From JAENVU01 sp964639075 (GTDB lineage: Bacteria > Actinomycetota > Acidimicrobiia > IMCC26256 > JAENVU01), in NCBI GenBank assembly GCA_964639075.1, contig CAZXCB010000109.1, positions 1 through 10,834 on the forward strand: a stretch of 10,834 nt of DNA. Reading direction: 5' to 3'. Each line of letters begins with the position of its first letter. Position 1 is the first letter of the stretch. The notes beneath the pieces are model-generated. The model made no database searches. It was given only the letters and a program-made list of their open reading frames with translations, and had not been told where the DNA came from. The position numbers and the translations under genes are program-made. Shown here in pieces: positions 7,405-10,834 of this stretch.

Positions 7405-7881
7405 GTGCTCGTCGTGGTCCTGGTCCTCCTGCTGGTGGTGCTGCCGCTCACGGAGCTGTACGTGATCGTCCAGGTGGGCAGCGCGATCGGGTACCCACTC
7501 ACGTTCCTCCTGCTGATCGCGTGCTCGCTCGTCGGTCTCTGGCTCGTCAAGCGTGAGGGCGTCGGCACCTGGCGGCGGGCACAGGCCCAGCTTCGGGCCG
7601 GGGAAGTCCCGGCGGGCGAGGTGGTCGACGGCGCCATGCTGCTCGCCGCGGGCACGCTGCTGCTCATCCCGGGTTTCGTGACCGACGCGCTCGGCGCGAT
7701 CCTGCTCCTGCCGCCGGTGCGGTGGTTCCCGCGCCGCTGGGCCCGGAACCACCGCGTGGTCCGCACCACGAACGTCGTCTCCGGCCGGGTCATCAACGTC
7801 CGCAACACCGCCGGAGCGCCGAGCGACGTCCGCCCCGAGCACCCGGCGATCGAGCCACCTCGGGAACCGCCGACACCCTGA
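7405..7881 (+). CDS. fxsA: FxsA family membrane protein
   Basis: 158 residues, GTG start. Two N-terminal hydrophobic segments (about 1-24 and 29-48) are followed by the family region: a WRRAQAQLRAGEVPAGE stretch, then DGAMLLAAGTLLLIPGF, TD and a third hydrophobic segment ending at PPVRW. Pattern R.Q..L..GE.PA.E...G....AG.LLL.PGF.TD is the FxsA signature. In E. coli the protein is an inner-membrane protein whose overproduction relieves F-plasmid exclusion of phage T7; its normal role is unknown. The ~45-residue C-terminal tail is Arg/Pro-rich and probably disordered. The GTG directly follows the rmuC stop (TGAGTG), with a GGAGGA at 7380-7385 rather far upstream, so translation probably depends on ribosomes finishing rmuC. 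Confidence 0.92.
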   Translation: MLVVVLVLLLVVLPLTELYVIVQVGSAIGYPLTFLLLIACSLVGLWLVKREGVGTWRRAQAQLRAGEVPAGEVVDGAMLLAAGTLLLIPGFVTDALGAILLLPPVRWFPRRWARNHRVVRTTNVVSGRVINVRNTAGAPSDVRPEHPAIEPPREPPTP

Positions 7882-7890
7882 CGGTGCTCC

Positions 7891-8520
7891 TCAGCTCGCG
7901 GGCAGGATCTCGAGGTCCACGAGGACGACTCGGGCCTCGTCGACGCCCTTGGCGCGCTCCGAGGTGAAGCCGGCTTCGCGCGCGCCCTCGACGTTGACGA
8001 GGTTGTCGTCGAGGAACAGCACGCGATCCCGCGGTGCGTCGAGTCGCTCGGCGACCCGATCGAAGATCGCCCGGTCGGGCTTCACCGCGCGCAGCTCGTG
8101 GGAGAAGAAGCGGTGGGTGAGCGCGTGGATCTCGGCGTAGCGCGCGAAGTGACGCTCCGTGTGGATCGGATTCGTGTTGCTGAGACAGCCGGTGACGACG
8201 ACGGCGTTGGTCTCGGCCACGAGCTGGCCCGCACCGCGGTACGGGCCGCCGATCCATCCGGCGAAGTTCTCCAGGTACTCGTCCGCTGCGATCGGCAGGT
8301 CCCAATCGGTCACGACACCGGCGGCGAACTCCTCCGCCGAGCATCCGCCGCGCTCGAACTCCCGCACCCAGCGGCACGTCAGCCAGCGATGCCAGATCTC
8401 GTCGTCGTCGGTGATGCCCGACAGCTCCTTCATCGGCTCGACGCCGCCGAAGTCGACGAGCACGCCACCGAGGTCGAACAGCACGACGTCGAACCGGCGG
8501 TTCCCGGGTGCTCCGGCCAT
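7891..8520 (-). CDS. HAD-superfamily hydrolase, YihX-like (subfamily IA phosphatase)
   Basis: 209 residues, the expected length. All four HAD motifs are visible: motif I FDLGGVL with nucleophile Asp16; motif II LSNTN with Ser114; motif III Lys147 in KPD; motif IV FLDDN with Asp171 and Asp172. Motif I has Gly at the usual second Asp (DxG instead of DxD), as in the DLG[GN] branch containing E. coli YihX. The LSNTN..H segment, KP and DDN..N.EGA...G spacing also match YihX, an alpha-D-glucose-1-phosphate phosphatase. The actual substrate here is unknown; assignment beyond small phosphorylated metabolite is inference. It is the last gene of a minus-strand block: its ATG lies 2 nt after the stop of the uncharacterised gene upstream, so translation is likely coupled. 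It converges with fxsA across 9 nt. Confidence 0.9.
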   Translation of the reverse strand: MAGAPGNRRFDVVLFDLGGVLVDFGGVEPMKELSGITDDDEIWHRWLTCRWVREFERGGCSAEEFAAGVVTDWDLPIAADEYLENFAGWIGGPYRGAGQLVAETNAVVVTGCLSNTNPIHTERHFARYAEIHALTHRFFSHELRAVKPDRAIFDRVAERLDAPRDRVLFLDDNLVNVEGAREAGFTSERAKGVDEARVVLVDLEILPAS

Positions 8521-8522
8521 CG

Positions 8523-9329
8523 TCAGCCGAGCCGGAGCAGCTCGGGGGCCGCGCCGCAGTCGGCGCGAGACCGCAACCCGGCCTGGTCGCCGAGGCCGTC
8601 GGGACCGATCACCGCGTCGAAGGTCGGGCCCGACCACGCGACCGGGACGAGCCCATCGGTCTCGCCGGCCGCCTCGGCCGCGCCGGTCGCGTCGCGCAGG
8701 GCTTCGAGCAGGCGGGCCGGCAGTGCCGCGGCGAGGGGAACCACGAGCCAGACCGCGGCGCCCACCTCGCGCGCCACGTCGACGAGCTCGTCGGTGCCGG
8801 GCACGACCAGGATCGTTCCGCCACCGGTCGCCACCGGGGACACCAGCAAGTGCGACGGGCCGAGCGCGGCCAACTCGGTCACGTCGACCACCCGCACCGG
8901 TTGCACCGACGCACGCAGCCGCCGCGAGAGCAGCGCATCGTCGCGCCGGTTCCGGACCGCGAGGATCTCGAGGTCGACGCGTTCGGCGAGGCCGTCGCGC
9001 ACGACGTCGGGCCATCCCGCCACCGCGACCGGCTGCTCGGCCGGGAACGGCAGCAGCCCGCCGAGGCGGCCGGGTGTGGCGTCGTGCCGCCAGTCGCGCC
9101 ACGCGGCCCAGGCACCCTCGCCGGGGTCGGCCGCGCCCAGCACCCGCGCGCACAGCCACCACAGCGGCGTCACGGTCGGGTGATACGCGAGCAGGCGCCG
9201 GCACGCGATGACGACCCCCATCGGATCGTCGGCGAATCCCGCCAGGCAGTCGGCGGCCTCCTCGAGCAGGGTCTCGGCGTCGTCGCCGGACGCGCGGGCG
9301 AGATACCGGAGACGCTCGAACGGCCGCAC
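8523..9329 (-). CDS. Uncharacterised protein, possible eIF-2B/MTR-1-P-isomerase-like fold
   Basis: 268 residues from a GTG at 9329. I do not recognise a named family. Residues 1-80 are helical (RPFERLRYLAR..., AADCLAGF, a CRRLLAYHP..PLWWLCARVL stretch). Residues 99-125 look like a first beta-alpha unit (VAVAGWPDVVRDGLAERVDLEILAV broken into short elements). Residues 144-198 show strands with a TGGGTI turn and VPGTDELVDVAREVG before a hydrophobic strand, then FDAVIGPDG at 237-245. This order resembles the C-terminal half of eIF-2B-type proteins (a GA..., then N..GT..LA..A...G, then FD.tp...i...G), which is my inference from pattern memory. A GAAGGG site (9344-9339) lies 9 nt before the GTG. 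The start follows the acyl-CoA dehydrogenase stop by 5 nt, and the HAD gene follows by 2 nt, implying a shared transcript. No signal peptide or membrane segment is visible. Confidence 0.82.
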   Translation of the reverse strand: MRPFERLRYLARASGDDAETLLEEAADCLAGFADDPMGVVIACRRLLAYHPTVTPLWWLCARVLGAADPGEGAWAAWRDWRHDATPGRLGGLLPFPAEQPVAVAGWPDVVRDGLAERVDLEILAVRNRRDDALLSRRLRASVQPVRVVDVTELAALGPSHLLVSPVATGGGTILVVPGTDELVDVAREVGAAVWLVVPLAAALPARLLEALRDATGAAEAAGETDGLVPVAWSGPTFDAVIGPDGLGDQAGLRSRADCGAAPELLRLG

Positions 9330-9334
9330 CCAGC

Positions 9335-10546
9335 TCAGCCCTTCGGCTCCTTCGGGAGCCCGAGCACGCGCTCGCCGATGATGTTGCGCATCACCTCGTC
9401 CGTGCCGCCGGCGACCCGCATCCCCGGCGTGCCGAGCACCATCTCGGAGAACGCGTACGTGCCCCACTCGCCGGTGTCGGCCACGAGGCGAGGCCCGAGG
9501 ACGTCTCCGACGAGCTGGCCCATCCGCATCATGTTGAGCGTCAGGGACAACTTGGCGATCGACATCTCCGGCCCGGGCAGCTGGCCGGCGCGGATCTTCG
9601 CCATCGCACGCTGGGTGTTGAACCGGGACACCGCGCCGTGGATGTACGCATCGGCGAGCGCCTGACGCACGAGCGGGTCGTCGCTCACGCCGAAGTGGCG
9701 GGCCATCTCGATGAAGCGGGTCATGCTCATGGATCCGCCGCCCGCGCTGCCACCACCGATCGACGCACGCTCGTTCATGAGCGTGGTGAGCGCGACGGTC
9801 CAGCCTTCGTCGACGTCGCCGAGCCGGTGCGAGTCGTGGACACGAACCTCCTCGAAGAACACCTCGTTGAACGACGCGCCGCCGGTCATCTGGCGCAACG
9901 GGCGCACCTCGACGCCGGGCGCGTGCATGTCGACGAGGAGCATCGTCATGCCCTTGTGCTTGGGCTTGTCCGGCGACGTGCGCGTGATGATCTCGCCGAT
10001 GTCGGAGTACTGCGCGCCCGACGTCCACACCTTCTGACCGGTGACGATCCACTCGTCGCCGTCGCGCTCGGCCTTGGTCTGGATGCCCGCGAGGTCGGAG
10101 CCCGCGACGGGCTCGGAGAACAGTTGGCAGCCGATGATGTCGCCGCGCCACAGCGAACGCAGGTACCGCTCGCGCACTTCGGGGATCGCGTGGGCGAGGA
10201 TCGTGGGCGCGACCATGCCGAGCCCGATGCCGAACGGCGTCTGCGACGGGATCGCGTATTGGCCGGCGAGCTCGCGGTAGGCCCGGTCGTAGGCGGACGG
10301 CAGGGCGCGGCCGCCGTACTCGGTCGGGCCGGTGATCCAGCCGAAGCCCGCGTCGAACTCCTTGGCCTTCCAGGTCTTGGCCTCGGCGATCTCGGCACGC
10401 TCCTCCGCGGGCGTCTTCTCGTCGAGGATGCCGACGCGGTCGGAGCCCTCACCCCAGACGAACTTCGACACGCTGCGGCGGGAGGTGTTCGTGTCGAGGA
10501 ACTCGGTGGCATCGTTGACGAAGTCGTCCAGCGCGATGTCGGTCAT
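9335..10546 (-). CDS. Acyl-CoA dehydrogenase (FadE type)
   Basis: 403 residues, typical for the family. It is an FAD enzyme that introduces the alpha-beta double bond of acyl-CoAs in the cytoplasm. The N-terminal helical domain ends with the FGWITGPTEYGGR segment (68-80). The flavin/substrate signature CQLFSEPVAGSDLAG is at 140-154, followed by WIVTGQKVWTSG (166-177). The C-terminal FAD-binding end has AGGTDEVMRNIIGERVLGLP (379-398). These match actinobacterial FadE proteins of the kind that often work as heterotetramers of two unlike subunits on sterol side-chain or other branched acyl-CoAs; no partner gene is in the window, so that remains inference. I do not assign the catalytic base. The ATG at 10546 is chosen for its strong Shine-Dalgarno; 83 codons of upstream open frame have no acyl-CoA dehydrogenase similarity. 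First gene of a three-gene block. Confidence 0.94.
   Translation of the reverse strand: MTDIALDDFVNDATEFLDTNTSRRSVSKFVWGEGSDRVGILDEKTPAEERAEIAEAKTWKAKEFDAGFGWITGPTEYGGRALPSAYDRAYRELAGQYAIPSQTPFGIGLGMVAPTILAHAIPEVRERYLRSLWRGDIIGCQLFSEPVAGSDLAGIQTKAERDGDEWIVTGQKVWTSGAQYSDIGEIITRTSPDKPKHKGMTMLLVDMHAPGVEVRPLRQMTGGASFNEVFFEEVRVHDSHRLGDVDEGWTVALTTLMNERASIGGGSAGGGSMSMTRFIEMARHFGVSDDPLVRQALADAYIHGAVSRFNTQRAMAKIRAGQLPGPEMSIAKLSLTLNMMRMGQLVGDVLGPRLVADTGEWGTYAFSEMVLGTPGMRVAGGTDEVMRNIIGERVLGLPKEPKG
9339..9344 (-). promoter_or_regulatory. Shine-Dalgarno GAAGGG supporting the GTG start at 9329
   Basis: On the minus strand GAAGGG lies 9 nt before the GTG and within the last codons of the acyl-CoA dehydrogenase gene. 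The alternative internal ATG (the Met in DDPMGVV, residue 37) would remove a helical segment and leave a 113-nt gap in an otherwise tightly packed operon. Confidence 0.5.
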
Positions 10547-10550
10547 GCGG

Positions 10551-10556
10551 CCTCCT
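10551..10556 (-). promoter_or_regulatory. Consensus Shine-Dalgarno AGGAGG for acyl-CoA dehydrogenase
   Basis: A perfect AGGAGG on the minus strand, 4 nt before the ATG at 10546. It fixes the start codon and contrasts with the divergent gene, which has none. Confidence 0.75.
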
Positions 10557-10569
10557 GGGTGGGTCGCGG

Positions 10570-10575
10570 ATCGTA
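10570..10575 (-). promoter_or_regulatory. Candidate -10 (TACGAT) for the acyl-CoA dehydrogenase operon
   Basis: TACGAT on the minus strand fits TANNNT, and a start about 7 nt downstream would leave a ~17-nt leader carrying the AGGAGG site. A -35 is not clear. Confidence 0.4.
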
Positions 10576-10677
10576 GCGAGCATCCGCCGGACGGCTCGAC
10601 CCTGCGGCGCGGACGCGCACGGGACCATCGGGCGAAACGCCGGGTGCCGGGCTCGGAAGTCGCCGCCGCGACGCCTC

Positions 10678-10683
10678 TAAGGT
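10678..10683 (+). promoter_or_regulatory. Candidate -10 (TAAGGT) for leaderless transcript of the right-edge gene
   Basis: TAAGGT (TANNNT) ends 7 nt before the ATG at 10691, the spacing expected when transcription starts at the A of the start codon. No Shine-Dalgarno-like purine tract lies between it and the ATG (GCCCCTG only), which fits leaderless translation. Confidence 0.5.
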
Positions 10684-10690
10684 GCCCCTG

Positions 10691-10834
10691 ATGCCCGAGC
10701 CCGTCGATCTGGCGCCCGCGCCACCCCCCAGCCTCGCGACCGTCGGCGCGGCGATCGACCGCCGGGTCGACGGCCTGCTCAGCGCCGAGATCCAACGGTG
10801 GCGGATCGTCGACGACGGGCTCGCCGCGCCCCTC
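10691..10834 (+). CDS. N-terminus of probable polyprenyl diphosphate synthase, 3' truncated by window edge
   Basis: 48 codons from ATG to the window end with no stop. The peptide has a Pro/Ala-rich start, then an amphipathic helix ending in RVDGLLSAEIQRWRIVDDGL and an AAPL segment. Actinobacterial polyprenyl (geranylgeranyl-type) diphosphate synthases often begin this way, with a VD..L..LL..E..RW...D..L..PL helix just before the conserved GGKR(L)RP motif. That motif and the DDxxD motifs would lie beyond the edge, so the assignment rests on one helix. Members condense isopentenyl diphosphate with allylic diphosphates to make prenyl chains. The gene is divergent from the acyl-CoA dehydrogenase operon across 144 nt. 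GC-rich third positions support coding. Confidence 0.5.
   Translation, partial: MPEPVDLAPAPPPSLATVGAAIDRRVDGLLSAEIQRWRIVDDGLAAPL

Noticed and set aside
8098..9665. Overlapping plus-strand open frames of 350-385 codons opposite the HAD, unknown and acyl-CoA dehydrogenase genes
   Set aside because: They are antisense to genes with intact motifs and operon spacing, and their sequences are Arg/Pro/Ser-rich without domains.
9638..10576. 312-codon plus-strand open frame
   Set aside because: Antisense to the acyl-CoA dehydrogenase; no recognisable domain and no ribosome binding site in context.
10547..10795. 83-codon N-terminal extension of the acyl-CoA dehydrogenase
   Set aside because: It is Arg-rich, unlike the family, overlaps the divergent gene, and a perfect AGGAGG marks the ATG at 10546.
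1..10834. Mobile element, CRISPR array, tRNA/rRNA or defence island
   Set aside because: No transposase or integrase, no regularly spaced repeats, no cloverleaf-like sequence, and composition is even throughout.

Overview
This is a GC-rich, tightly packed chromosomal window with near-universal G/C third codon positions. The gene families point to a high-GC actinobacterium: a class III cyclase/AAA ATPase fusion, a heterotetramer-type acyl-CoA dehydrogenase, a crotonase, an FxsA protein, and a Tat-exported amidohydrolase. The protein style suggests the Acidimicrobiia (Ilumatobacter-like) or a mycobacterial relative. That placement is inference; no rRNA or other marker gene is present. There are no tRNAs, CRISPR arrays, insertion sequences or phage genes.

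Layout from left to right. The 3' end of an enoyl-CoA hydratase gene (+) enters from the left. A 112-nt gap with a candidate promoter leads into a 1100-residue cyclase-homology/AAA-ATPase/helical-repeat regulator (+), followed 30 nt later by a short-chain dehydrogenase (+). These two converge on a Tat-type amidohydrolase (-). A divergent 141-nt region then precedes rmuC and fxsA (+), which abut with zero spacing. fxsA converges, with a 9-nt gap, on a compact three-gene minus-strand block whose transcription order is acyl-CoA dehydrogenase, a 268-residue uncharacterised protein, and a YihX-like HAD phosphatase (gaps of 5 and 2 nt). Divergently from that block, the first 48 codons of another plus-strand gene, probably a polyprenyl diphosphate synthase, run off the right edge.

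Functionally the window mixes acyl-CoA/lipid metabolism (crotonase, SDR, acyl-CoA dehydrogenase, possible prenyl synthase), one large putative sensor-transducer, an envelope amidohydrolase and two housekeeping genes (rmuC, fxsA). I do not see a defence system, biosynthetic cluster or mobile element. The best leads are: the unnamed 268-residue protein, whose C-terminal half resembles the eIF-2B/methylthioribose-phosphate isomerase fold; substitutions at catalytic positions in the cyclase domain (Asn to Val) and in the SDR (Asn to His); a Tat/lipobox signal placed about 50 residues into a protein; and two starts that look leaderless (TANNNT 7-8 nt before ATG).
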